From: Mycobacterium sp.
GTDB lineage: Bacteria > Actinomycetota > Actinomycetes > Mycobacteriales > Mycobacteriaceae
Assembly (NCBI GenBank): GCA_019246375.1
Contig: JAFAQO010000349.1
Location: 1-6,440, forward strand
Length of the DNA stretch: 6,440 nucleotides
Direction: 5' to 3'
Position 1 is the first letter of the stretch; each line of letters opens with the position of its first letter. A model generated the notes under the pieces. The model was not told the DNA's origin. It did not search any database and worked only from the letters and a program-made list of their open reading frames with translations. Positions 1-6,210 of this stretch are shown in pieces. The position numbers and the translations under genes were made by a program.

Positions 1-881
1 TAGTGCGGATCACACGGGATGCAGTGGCCGCCCACTCCGGGACCGGGATAAAACGGCATAAAACCGTACGGTTTGGTAGCGGCGGCTTGGATCACCTCGA
101 CGATATCGACGCTGAGCTCCCGAGCCGCACCCGAGAACTCGTTGGCCAGCGCGATGTTCACGGCTCGGAACGTGTTCTCGAGCAGTTTCGTCATTTCAGC
201 CGCTTCTGGCGAGGAGACGCTATGCATGGTGCTCGCGGTGTGACGCAACACCTCGATGGCTCGCACAGTGCACTCGTGTGTGACGCCGCCGACAACCCGG
301 GGTGTGGAATCCGGCGCATGAGCTTCGACACCGGGGTCGATGCGCTCAGGGCTGAACGCAATGAAGACGTCTCGGCCAATTTGGAAGCCCCGCGCCTGCA
401 ATGGTTGTACAAGGAATTCGCGCGTGCAGCCGACGTAGGTTGTGGAGGCCAGCACAATCGTCTGGCCAACTGCCGCGTTGTCGACAACGCTGGCGCATGC
501 TGCCGATAATGCGGTCAGGTCGGGAGTCTGGTGCAGATCTATCGGTGTTGGCACACAGACAACGATCGCGTCCGCGCTCGACACAGCGGAGGGCTCCGTC
601 GTCAATATCAGTCGTTCGCCTTGCAGGTGGCGAGCCAGCCGCTCGCGGTCCCGGTCCAACAGGTCGACGCGTCCCGACTTGACGTCTGTCAAGCGACTTT
701 CGCTGATGTCATACCCGATCATTTCTGCCCCCTCGTCGGCGAAGGAGAGCGCGGTAGGCAATCCCACGTAGCCCAGGCCCACTACGGCTATGCGTCGGCC
801 CTGCAGCGCAGTGCCGAAGGTCGGCGAGCCGGCACCGTGGCTGACCCACACAAGTTCCGTTCCGCCGCCGCTACCTCTCAC
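1..881 (-). CDS. Nucleotide-sugar 6-dehydrogenase (UDP-GlcNAc/UDP-ManNAc type), 3' end beyond window
   Basis: NAD-dependent enzyme that oxidises C6 of a UDP-hexose in two steps to a UDP-uronic acid, used for cell-surface polysaccharide or glycolipid in the cytosol. From a GTG at 881, about 293 residues are visible. A Rossmann fold begins at residues 31-42 (IAVVGLGYVGLP). The substrate-binding helix has the KLLENTFRAVNIALANE signature. The catalytic cysteine, about residue 287, lies in PGPGVGGHCIPCDPH. The KPYGFMPFYPGPG stretch is typical of the UDP-N-acetyl-hexosamine members (WbpA/WecC-like) rather than plain UDP-glucose dehydrogenase. Family length is about 420-440 residues, so roughly 130 C-terminal residues lie outside the window. 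The GTG at 881 overlaps the stop of the preceding small gene (871-873), which suggests translational coupling. A GTG at 851 is an equally possible start, since the Rossmann motif begins only about 20 residues after it. The exact sugar substrate cannot be read from sequence alone. Confidence 0.9.
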   Translation of the reverse strand, partial: MRGSGGGTELVWVSHGAGSPTFGTALQGRRIAVVGLGYVGLPTALSFADEGAEMIGYDISESRLTDVKSGRVDLLDRDRERLARHLQGERLILTTEPSAVSSADAIVVCVPTPIDLHQTPDLTALSAACASVVDNAAVGQTIVLASTTYVGCTREFLVQPLQARGFQIGRDVFIAFSPERIDPGVEAHAPDSTPRVVGGVTHECTVRAIEVLRHTASTMHSVSSPEAAEMTKLLENTFRAVNIALANEFSGAARELSVDIVEVIQAAATKPYGFMPFYPGPGVGGHCIPCDPH

Positions 882-1137
882 GGCCGGGCTTCCGCTCCAA
901 CGATCCACACAGGCCCCTGCCGGCGATCCGGTAGATGACCCACCTGCCGTCGCTGCCGCCTACGGCACCGGCCATCGCCGCGATGAACTGTGCGACAACC
1001 TCCTCGTTGACGGTGATTCGGTTCCCCGCGAGCGTAGCGCTCCCGCCCGTTTGCTCCAGGGCCTTGCGGGCCGCCCCGATAGCGGAAACACTGGTCACCA
1101 TCTTGGCTACTTACTCAGCTGTGAGGACGTTCGTCAT
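871..1137 (-). pseudogene. Small conserved-looking protein with in-frame TAA after codon 8 (now ORF of 76 aa from 1101)
   Basis: The open part runs from ATG at 1101 to TAG at 871-873 (76 aa). It includes residues such as ALEQTGGSATLAGNRITVNEE and a glycine/alanine-rich AAMAGAVGG segment. I do not recognise the family. Reading upstream in the same frame, an ATG at 1135-1137 directly follows the stop of the previous gene (TGA at 1138-1140). It would give MTNVLTAE, then TAA at 1111-1113, then VAKMVTSVSAIG. The perfect TGA-ATG junction and the continuous protein-like frame suggest the original start was 1137 and one base change (for example CAA to TAA) broke it. If so, the product would have been 88 aa. 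Alternatively the true start is the ATG at 1101, although no good ribosome binding site precedes it. The C-terminus overlaps the GTG of the dehydrogenase, so the gene sits in the middle of a three-gene operon. It could still be translated by reinitiation at 1101. Confidence 0.5.
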
Positions 1138-1404
1138 TCAGTGGGTCAAGGAGGGCCGCGTCGAGCACCTGCGGGTGGTGTCGTCGCGCCGGGGCCGGTG
1201 CAAGGCGGCGCCGCCAATTCGGATCGTGTTAATCATTCGCCGGGTGATGGTGGTGGGCCACCACGGCATGGCCGCCGCAGTGCTGAGCATGACGTCCTCC
1301 TCGGTAATGAGAACGGGGGGCTCCGACACCTCGTCCTGCGCCACGGTTTGCTCAGCGTGTTGGATGACATCCGGCGTTGTCGCGGATGTTGGTGATAGGG
1401 ACAT
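1138..1404 (-). CDS. Small hypothetical protein, 88 aa, first gene of putative operon
   Basis: The start is the ATG at 1402-1404 because GAGGAG (1410-1415 on the complementary strand) lies five bases upstream. An in-frame ATG at 1470 has no such site. The protein begins MSLSPTSATTPDV, has an acidic N-terminal half with SEPPVLITEEDVMLSTAAA around residues 30-48, then turns basic and arginine-rich (WWPTTITRRMINTIRI, ALHRPRRDDTTRR). I cannot name a family and see no signal peptide or membrane span. The pattern of an acidic, hydrophobic-punctuated N-terminus followed by a basic tail resembles small adaptor or regulatory peptides found beside envelope-glycolipid genes, but that is only an impression. 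Its stop codon abuts the ATG at 1137 of the next small gene, so the two were probably co-translated. A -10-like TACGTT (complement of 1441-1446) lies at a plausible distance for a short leader, with no clear -35 element. Confidence 0.6.
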   Translation of the reverse strand: MSLSPTSATTPDVIQHAEQTVAQDEVSEPPVLITEEDVMLSTAAAMPWWPTTITRRMINTIRIGGAALHRPRRDDTTRRCSTRPSLTH

Positions 1405-1530
1405 CTCGTCTCCTCGCCATGTGAGGCTGCGGATACACGGAACGTATGGCCGCCGACCATTCATAAGCACGAGTAGCGGACTACTTGTTCTTCTACGGGT
1501 GTCACACGCCGGTCTTCGGCGAGAGGCTTA

Positions 1531-1666
1531 CTACTGCCTGCCGGCTTCCAGTGCGCGCAGTTCGCCAGCCAGGTGGGTGCGAGCCCGCGATTCCCGGCGG
1601 CTGCGCCAGTTGCGTGTGAAACGGCGCACAGGGTGGGGCATAAGAAACCTGTCTGGGGCAAGCCCC
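1531..1666 (-). pseudogene. Orphan C-terminal protein fragment of unknown family
   Basis: In the frame ending at TAG 1531-1533 the sequence reads RLARSGLAPDRFLMPHP, then VRRFTRNWRSRRESRARTHL, then AGELRALEAGRQ and stop. The arginine-rich, helical ending with GELRALEAG looks like the natural tail of a larger enzyme. A TGA stands just upstream in the frame and the preceding DNA belongs to the integrase remnant, so the front of the gene is missing. An ATG at 1639-1641 could give only 36 aa, with no recognisable ribosome binding site. I do not recognise the parent family. The fragment begins at a short palindrome (GGGGCAAGCCCC, 1655-1666) that also marks the end of integrase similarity, which suggests a rearrangement junction. 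Confidence 0.3.
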
Positions 1667-2090
1667 GACCTCGCCAGCCTTCAGATAGACATGGGTGGTA
1701 TAGCGCATCGGCGGGAACTTGGTTCGGGAGGCGGGATTCTTCCCGAGAAGATGACCCTCGTCGACCGCATGCTCCAGCGTCATCTTGAGCACCGAGCACG
1801 TCCGACGAACCATCCGCGGACTGAGTCCCCCCGGGACATGTCGTTGACCCACAGTTGACTGGAGTCGTGATCGATTTTGCCGATCGGCCAGTCCGCGAAG
1901 CGCGGCTCGATCCGCAGTCGCCAATTATCTTCGTATCCGCGACGCACCTTCGGGCTGAGATCGGGTCGGGACGCCAGCCACGAGTGATAGACCGCGCGAA
2001 GTTCGATTCTGCCCCGCCTGGGTCCACCACTTCTCCGGCGGCACCGCTGGTGACCAGCTTGGCGGCGAACTGCCGCGCGGCACGAGCCAC
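1667..2090 (-). pseudogene. Tyrosine-recombinase (phage-type integrase) remnant, frameshifted, catalytic domain missing
   Basis: Three pieces in three frames together read as the N-terminal part of an actinobacterial phage or island integrase. They are: (a) RQFAAKLVTSGAAGEVVDP at about 2015-2080, the usual link before the core-binding domain; (b) VYHSWLASRPDLSPKVRRGY and LRIEPRFADWPIGKI at about 1840-2010, the SAM-like DNA-binding domain; (c) GLSPRMVRRTCSVLKMTLEH, then AVDEGHLLGKNPA and YLKAGEV at 1667-1830, the end of that domain. The a-to-b shift lies near 2008-2023. The b-to-c shift lies at the run of six C at 1827-1832, where one more base would restore the frame. Similarity stops at GEV (1667), just where the catalytic domain with its Arg...His-x-x-Arg...Tyr residues should begin. 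The N-terminal arm-binding part is also absent. The gene is dead, and no attachment site or tRNA is visible nearby. Confidence 0.75.
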
Positions 2091-2384
2091 ACAACGTCGA
2101 CGGTCATCAGCGCTGGAGGAATGAAGTGTGTGGTGAGATGAGGCAAACAGCGGTGGAGGAGACGCGAGACCTTTCGTAAAGGCTCAGACCGTCCAGAATG
2201 GTGCGGCCGAATGTGAGGACCCACCCGTCTCTAGCTCGCCCAGCTGCTGCTGTCGAGATGCAGCGCTGATCAGCAAATCGTCTGCCGTTGTTTTACTAGA
2301 ACCTCGTAATTGTGCAAAGCCCAATGACAATGGCAGCAAACCACTGCCAAGCGGCACAGAAGATGGCGACTAGGGAGGACCAGG
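2091..2384. other. Region without a convincing gene
   Basis: No reading frame here looks like a real protein on either strand. The minus-strand frame covering 1925-2224 has no recognisable family and runs through the integrase remnant. The stretch 2281-2345 is less GC-rich than the rest (for example TTGTTTTACTAGAACC and CGTAATTG) and could hold a promoter for the small plus-strand ORF at 2385, but I see no well-formed -35/-10 pair. A weak hairpin, TGGCAG (2331-2336) with CTGCCA (2344-2349), has no T-tract and is not a clear terminator. The region probably consists of decayed mobile or flanking DNA. Confidence 0.4.
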
Positions 2385-2513
2385 ATGCAGATCCTCATTG
2401 CTGTTGCCGATTGTCAGAGTGGCCATCGGCCGATCTCGCGGCCCTGCCGACGACTGGCTAGGGTCGCAGGCTCAACGTGGTCAGCATGCCGGCGGCCGCC
2501 CGTTGCCAGGTGA
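2385..2513 (+). CDS. Short ORF of 42 aa, possibly the truncated start of a lost gene
   Basis: ATG at 2385 is preceded by GGGAGGA (2373-2379), a good ribosome binding site seven to eight bases upstream. The product starts MQILIAVADCQSGH, with a hydrophobic first strand like the beginning of a Rossmann or GT-B fold protein. It then becomes arginine- and proline-rich (RPCRRLARVAG) and stops at 2511-2513. Its last 19 codons lie antisense to the 3' end of the mannosyltransferase gene, so they are probably not original coding sequence. Either it is the stub of a gene whose body was replaced, or a chance ORF behind a chance Shine-Dalgarno. No family is recognised. Confidence 0.25.
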   Translation: MQILIAVADCQSGHRPISRPCRRLARVAGSTWSACRRPPVAR

Positions 2514-3567
2514 ACATCTCGGCGCGCCGCCTGGCACCGCTGCGGCGGTCGTGTTCTGGCCGGCTGACGATAGCGCTGACCGCATTTGCGATGGCCACCG
2601 GGTCGTTATCGGCCATCGCGCCGCTGTCGGCGGTGATGATCTCGGCGAGCGCCGAGGTGCGCGATACCACCGCCGGTGTCCCACAGGCCAGCGATTCCAG
2701 CGCGGCCAACCCGAACGTCTCGTGCGGACCCGGCGCCAGCGCGACATCGGCTGAAGCCAGCAAGCCGGCGACGGTACGCCGATTGGAGATGAAACCGGTG
2801 AAGTCGACCGGCAACCGGGCGGCCTGTCGTTCCAACCTGGCCCGCAACGGGCCCTCACCCACAACGAGCAGTCGGGCGGCGACGCCGCCATCACATAACG
2901 CGGCGAGCGCGTCGATGCTGCGGTCGGCGTGCTTTTCCACCGACAGCCGGCCGCAGTGGATCAGCAGGACCTGAGTCGGCGCGGCCCAGCGCTGCCGCAC
3001 CAGGGCCGAGCGCCGGCGCGGGTGGAAGGTCTGCAGGTCCACGCCCAGCGGAACGGTGACGGTATTGGTGGCGCCGATGCGATCGAACTCTTCGCGCGCG
3101 AACCCGGTCGTGCACACCACGGTGTCGTAGTTCGCGGCGGTGCGCGCGTTGGCGAAATTTGCGAACTTCCGCGCTGCGCGCCGCGGAAGGAATTGGCCCG
3201 CGAAGCGATCAAGGCGCTCATGGGAAATCATCACCGTCGTGGCGCCGTGTTCACGGCCCCAGCGGCCCAGTGACCTCAGCGTGAGCCGATCAGAGACCTC
3301 CAAGGCGTCGGGCCTGAGTGCTTGCAGCAGCGCGGTTACCGGCCCCGGCATCACCGCCCGATAGCCTCCCGTGAATGGAATCATTCTGGCGGGCACACTG
3401 ATTCGCACGACACCCGAGCACAGCCGGGTCTGCTCGGCGCCCGGACCGGGAACGATCAGGAACACCTCGTGGCCGCTGGCGCAGTACTCCGCGCCCAGTC
3501 GGTCTACCGCGGTGCGAAGGCCGCCGGAGCGAGGTCCATAGAAATTGGCGACCTGAACGACACGCAT
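2458..3567 (-). CDS. mgtA: GDP-mannose-dependent alpha-mannosyltransferase MgtA (GT4)
   Basis: This is a 369-aa GT-B glycosyltransferase of family 4. From memory it is very close to M. tuberculosis Rv0557 (378 aa), sharing MRVVQVANFYGPRSGGLRTA at the N-terminus and most of the rest. The family was first named PimB. It was reassigned after work in Corynebacterium to the transfer of mannose from GDP-mannose to a glucuronosyl-diacylglycerol, priming a lipomannan-like glycolipid at the inner face of the membrane. Visible motifs are the acceptor-side glycine loop SGGL (14-17), HCGRLSVEKH (205-213) with the nucleotide-contacting Arg207 and Lys212, and the E-x7-E signature Glu283...Glu291 in PHETFGLAALES. 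The frame stays open upstream to 3705, but the ATG at 3567 matches the family start. AGGAG stands only one base before it, unusually close. In M. tuberculosis the gene sits among menaquinone genes. Here it has a Nudix gene upstream beyond a 436-base gap and integrase debris downstream. Confidence 0.9.
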   Translation of the reverse strand: MRVVQVANFYGPRSGGLRTAVDRLGAEYCASGHEVFLIVPGPGAEQTRLCSGVVRISVPARMIPFTGGYRAVMPGPVTALLQALRPDALEVSDRLTLRSLGRWGREHGATTVMISHERLDRFAGQFLPRRAARKFANFANARTAANYDTVVCTTGFAREEFDRIGATNTVTVPLGVDLQTFHPRRRSALVRQRWAAPTQVLLIHCGRLSVEKHADRSIDALAALCDGGVAARLLVVGEGPLRARLERQAARLPVDFTGFISNRRTVAGLLASADVALAPGPHETFGLAALESLACGTPAVVSRTSALAEIITADSGAMADNDPVAIANAVSAIVSRPEHDRRSGARRRAEMFTWQRAAAGMLTTLSLRP

Positions 3568-4003
3568 ACTCCTGAGAAGAACCGCTTCCCATGTGCGGTC
3601 AACAAGGTGACACCGGCGATTGCCTGAACAGTCGATGAACTCCTCTCCACGGCATCGCCAAGCGGCACCGCTACCGTCAGCGGTCACCGGTAAGCCGAGC
3701 GGCATGAGGCCTCATCCCATGTTTGCGTACGTTCCATGCACGGTGAATGCGCGTTCGCTATAACGTTGTGCAGCTTGGGGTTCGGCTTCTGCAGTGATTG
3801 ACCTTCACAGCTGGGCAACCGTGTACTCGAACCTCGCACAGGCGCAGCAAACTTGAGCACCCCGGCGTGGCCGCCGACAGCAGCCAGGCAAGTGACACGA
3901 TGCGTGGCTCGCGGCAGGGTCGGTATCCGGCAGTCGACGCGGAAATTGACACCCCGGCCGCAAGGCTTTGCGATCGCGACGGCGAAACCTACAGCGGTGG
4001 CGG
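3568..4003. other. Gene-poor gap between mgtA and the Nudix gene
   Basis: This stretch of 436 bases has no gene I can support. A minus-strand frame is open from 4109 to 3684. After the Nudix stop it could start at a TTG overlapping that stop (4005-4007) and reads TATAVGFAVAIAKPCGRG at first. It has no recognisable domain, becomes cysteine-rich and of random composition, and its upstream part is antisense-frame shadow of the Nudix gene. The gap must hold the mgtA promoter. A TATAGC-like sequence on the minus strand near 3757-3763 is a weak candidate -10. No terminator-like hairpin with a T-tract was found. Confidence 0.4.
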
Positions 4004-4543
4004 TCAACTCGACATACGCAACAGGAACAGGCCGTAGGCCGCGATCGATTGGGCGTCGGCGATCACCCCCGAGCGGATCATCTGCTCGACCTCTTCGCGC
4101 GCGAACCACGCGCTGCGCATGTCCTGTTCCTCATGCTCGCGATCCGCTTCACCCTCGACGATTCCGGTAGCCAAGAAGACCCATCCGCGCTGACTGCTCA
4201 TTCCGGGAGCGACGTCCAGCTGCCCGAGCGCCTCAAACGAGGTCGCGCGTAATCCGGTTTCCTCGCGCAGCTCACGCTCGGCCAGCTCCGACGGTTCAGG
4301 GTCCGTTAGACCAGGAGCGGTGCCCTGAGGAAACTCCCAGCGTCGCGCGCCGAGAGGATAGCGGAACTGCTCGACCAACCGGAAACGGTGCCCGTCGTAG
4401 GGCATCACCAACGCGTAGGCCGGTTTGTCGACGACGCTGTAGATGCCCGAGCTGCCGTCAGGGCGACGGATGTCGTCCTCTCGGAGCACCATCCAGGAAT
4501 TCCGATAAATTTCCCGGGACGCGACGCGTTCGATGAAGGGCAC
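4004..4543 (-). CDS. Nudix hydrolase, ADP-ribose pyrophosphatase-like
   Basis: This 179-aa protein, of usual length for the ADP-sugar pyrophosphatase branch, hydrolyses nucleoside diphosphates linked to another group, typically ADP-ribose to AMP and ribose 5-phosphate, in the cytosol. Residues 42-62 (AYALVMPYDGHRFRLVEQFR) form the first strands, and WEFPQGTAPG (69-78) leads into the Nudix box. The catalytic helix RELREETGL (90-98) is intact, with the metal-binding glutamates 91, 94 and 95. The loop between PQG and the helix is about two residues longer than in E. coli NudF, and the first conserved glutamate of the textbook box is displaced (DPEP). The later LGQLDVAPGMSSQRGWVFLA fits ADP-ribose-type enzymes. 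The start is GTG at 4543. There is no strong ribosome binding site, but GATACT lies seven bases upstream and could be the -10 of a leaderless transcript. It is divergent from the interrupted gene at 4611. Confidence 0.85.
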   Translation of the reverse strand: MPFIERVASREIYRNSWMVLREDDIRRPDGSSGIYSVVDKPAYALVMPYDGHRFRLVEQFRYPLGARRWEFPQGTAPGLTDPEPSELAERELREETGLRATSFEALGQLDVAPGMSSQRGWVFLATGIVEGEADREHEEQDMRSAWFAREEVEQMIRSGVIADAQSIAAYGLFLLRMSS

Positions 4544-4610
4544 GCTGCCAGTATCGCCATGACGACCGCACCGGCGCCGCCGTCACGGCGAGCAGGGAGC
4601 GTGCGAGGTC

Positions 4611-4651
4611 ATGCCGTCCCAGGAGGCCATCACACGGACCGTCGCTAGCTA
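4611..4651 (+). pseudogene. 5' stub of a probable NTF2/SnoaL (steroid delta-isomerase-like) gene cut by an IS
   Basis: ATG at 4611, with GAGG just before it, starts MPSQEAITRTVASY. The frame then runs into the insertion sequence and ends at a TGA at 4686-4688 (25 aa in all). Starts of this form (MPS/T-x-E-x-I-x-x-TV-x-x-Y followed by a short helix) are common in actinobacterial NTF2/SnoaL-like proteins, small cone-shaped enzymes acting on steroids or polyketides. Only about 14 native residues are available, so the family call is an inference from a short similarity. The gene is divergent from the Nudix gene with 67 bases between the starts, and their promoters must lie in that gap. The rest should lie beyond the second IS, outside the window. 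Confidence 0.4.
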
Positions 4652-4667
4652 CTTCGACCTGAAAAAG
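4646..4667 (+). repeat. Left terminal inverted repeat of the complete IS
   Basis: These 22 bases begin TAGCTACTTCGACCTG and are identical to the complement of 6212-6233. Outside it lies CCGTCGC, and inside the sequences diverge at once (T against G). The first six bases may be target sequence rather than element. Confidence 0.9.
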
Positions 4668-4710
4668 TCGGGGCGTGGCGGTGGCTGAGCAGGTCGTCGT
4701 TTGAGGAGAT

Positions 4711-4751
4711 GATGGCCTCGAACCCTTGGGCAAGAAGGGATCGAGGCCATC
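4711..4751 (+). promoter_or_regulatory. Hairpin masking the transposase ribosome binding site
   Basis: GATGGCCTCGA (4711-4721) pairs perfectly with TCGAGGCCATC (4741-4751). After an A-A mismatch, CCCTT (4723-4727) pairs with AAGGG (4735-4739), leaving a seven-base loop. The 3' arm contains the likely ribosome binding site (AAGGGATCGAGG) and ends at the base before the GTG start at 4752. Such structures in other IS elements (IS10, IS50) block translation from transcripts that enter from outside. A transcript starting inside the hairpin would lack the 5' arm and be translated. Confidence 0.65.
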
Positions 4752-6143
4752 GTGTTTAGAACTGTAAATGACCAGTTGTCGTTGTGGGACGCAATATTGC
4801 CGCCGGAGCTGTTGGTGTTGCCCGGCGAGTTGGCCCGGGTCGATGTGCTGCTGGACGATTCGGTGTTCTTCACACCGTTCGTGCCGTACTTCGACCCGCG
4901 GATCGGGCGTCCGTCGGTTCCGATGGAGACCTATCTGCGGATGATGTTCTTGAAGTCTCGCTACCGGCTGGGCTATGAGGCATTGTGCCGCGAGGTGGGC
5001 GATTCGATTTCCTGGCAACGGTTCTGCCGAATCCCGCTCGGTACGCGGGTGCCGCATCCGACGACCTTGATGAAGCTGACCAGCCGGTGCGGAGAGGCGG
5101 CCGTGGCCGGGCTCAACGAGGCGTTGCTGGTCAAGGCCGCCGCCCAGAAACTGGTCCGTACCGACAAAGTCCGCGCCGACACCACGGTGGTGGAGGCGGC
5201 GGTGGCCTATCCGACCGACTCGGGGTTGTTGGCCAAAGCCGTCGGTGGCATCGCCGGCACCATCCGGCGAATTCACACCGCAGGTGGAGCAACCCGCACC
5301 CGCGTGCGTGATCGCAGTCGCTCGGCAGGTCAACGTGCTCGCTCGATCGCCGCCAAGCTGCGGTTGCGTGGTGCCGCGGCCCGCGAAGAGGGCCAAGCCG
5401 TGGTCCTGCGGATCACCGGAGAATTGGCTGACATTGCCCAGGCTGCGAGGGCCGACGCCCAAGCGGTACTGCGCAATGCCCGTAGGGGTTTGCGCACCGC
5501 AACGGGCCCGCGACGCGGACGGTTGCACCGGGCGGTCAATGACCTGTCCACGCTGTTGGAGCGCACCCAGCAGGTGATTTCACAGACCCGCAGCAGGCTG
5601 ACCGGGGTGATGCCCGATTCAGCCGGCCGCATCGTCAGCTTCCACGACATCGATGCCCGGCCGATCCGCAAGGGCCGACTGGGCAAACCCGTGGAGTTCG
5701 GCTATAAGGCCCAGGTCATCGACAATTCGGACGGGATCATCCTCGACCACACCGTGCGGATCGGGAACCCCGCCGATGCGCCCCAGCTGGCGCCGGCCAT
5801 TGCCCGCATCGCCGACCGGATTGGGCGCGCTCCCACCGCGGTGGCCGCCGACCGCGGCTATGGATACGCCTCGGTGGAAGCCGACCTCCACGACCTCGGG
5901 GTCCGTTACGTTGCCATCCCACGAGCCAGTAGACCCGGCGCCAACCGACATGAGTTCGAGCATCGAAAAGCGTTCCGCGACAAGATCAAATGGCGGACCG
6001 GATGTGAAGGCCGCATCAACCATCTCAAACGCAGCTACGGATGGAACCGCAGCGAGTTGACTACTCTCAGCGGAGCCCGAACCTGGTGCGGACAGGGAGT
6101 CTTCGCCCACAACCTGGTCAAGATCAGCGCCCTGACCGCATGA
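4752..6143 (+). CDS. DDE transposase, DUF772 / IS1182-IS5-like family
   Basis: This 463-aa transposase catalyses cutting and strand transfer of the IS ends. Residues 1-130 form the DUF772-type N-terminal domain (FFTPFVPYFDPRIGRPSVPM, YRLGYEALCREVGDSISWQR), which likely binds the ends. The catalytic triad can be placed at Asp143 in VRADTTVVEA, Asp367 in AVAADRGYGYA and Glu419 in GCEGRINHLKRSYGW. Residues 160-290 form an arginine- and alanine-rich insertion between the first two catalytic residues, predicted mostly helical. The length is usual for the group, with no frameshift. The start is GTG at 4752: a stop (4710-4712) precedes it in frame, and MFRTVNDQLSLWDAILPPEL is a typical beginning for this group. 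Expression is probably limited by the hairpin just before the start. The C-terminus is paralogous to the fragment at 6318-6440. IS1182 and ISNCY labels are both used for such proteins, and I cannot decide between them. Confidence 0.9.
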   Translation: MFRTVNDQLSLWDAILPPELLVLPGELARVDVLLDDSVFFTPFVPYFDPRIGRPSVPMETYLRMMFLKSRYRLGYEALCREVGDSISWQRFCRIPLGTRVPHPTTLMKLTSRCGEAAVAGLNEALLVKAAAQKLVRTDKVRADTTVVEAAVAYPTDSGLLAKAVGGIAGTIRRIHTAGGATRTRVRDRSRSAGQRARSIAAKLRLRGAAAREEGQAVVLRITGELADIAQAARADAQAVLRNARRGLRTATGPRRGRLHRAVNDLSTLLERTQQVISQTRSRLTGVMPDSAGRIVSFHDIDARPIRKGRLGKPVEFGYKAQVIDNSDGIILDHTVRIGNPADAPQLAPAIARIADRIGRAPTAVAADRGYGYASVEADLHDLGVRYVAIPRASRPGANRHEFEHRKAFRDKIKWRTGCEGRINHLKRSYGWNRSELTTLSGARTWCGQGVFAHNLVKISALTA

Positions 6144-6210
6144 CGATGCCAACCCGACCGGTTCACCATCCAGACCCAGACGCCGCACCCAACCCGATCT
6201 GACCGTCAAT

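Noticed and set aside
935..1858. Long plus-strand open frame of 307 aa
   Set aside because: It lies antisense to the small-gene pair and the integrase remnant. Its composition (serine, arginine, valine-rich, no domain) is that of a high-GC shadow frame.
2331..2349. Hairpin TGGCAG/CTGCCA as a terminator
   Set aside because: There are only six base pairs, no T-tract, and no gene ending close by on the right strand.
3684..4109. Minus-strand 141-aa open frame overlapping the 3' end of the Nudix gene
   Set aside because: Half of it is an alternative frame of the Nudix gene. The rest has no recognisable domain, no ribosome binding site and random-looking composition near its end.
4458..5528. Long minus-strand open frame of 356 aa across the transposase
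   Set aside because: It is antisense to a transposase with all catalytic motifs, is rich in His, Gln, Arg and Pro, and crosses the IS boundary and the Nudix start. This is a shadow frame.
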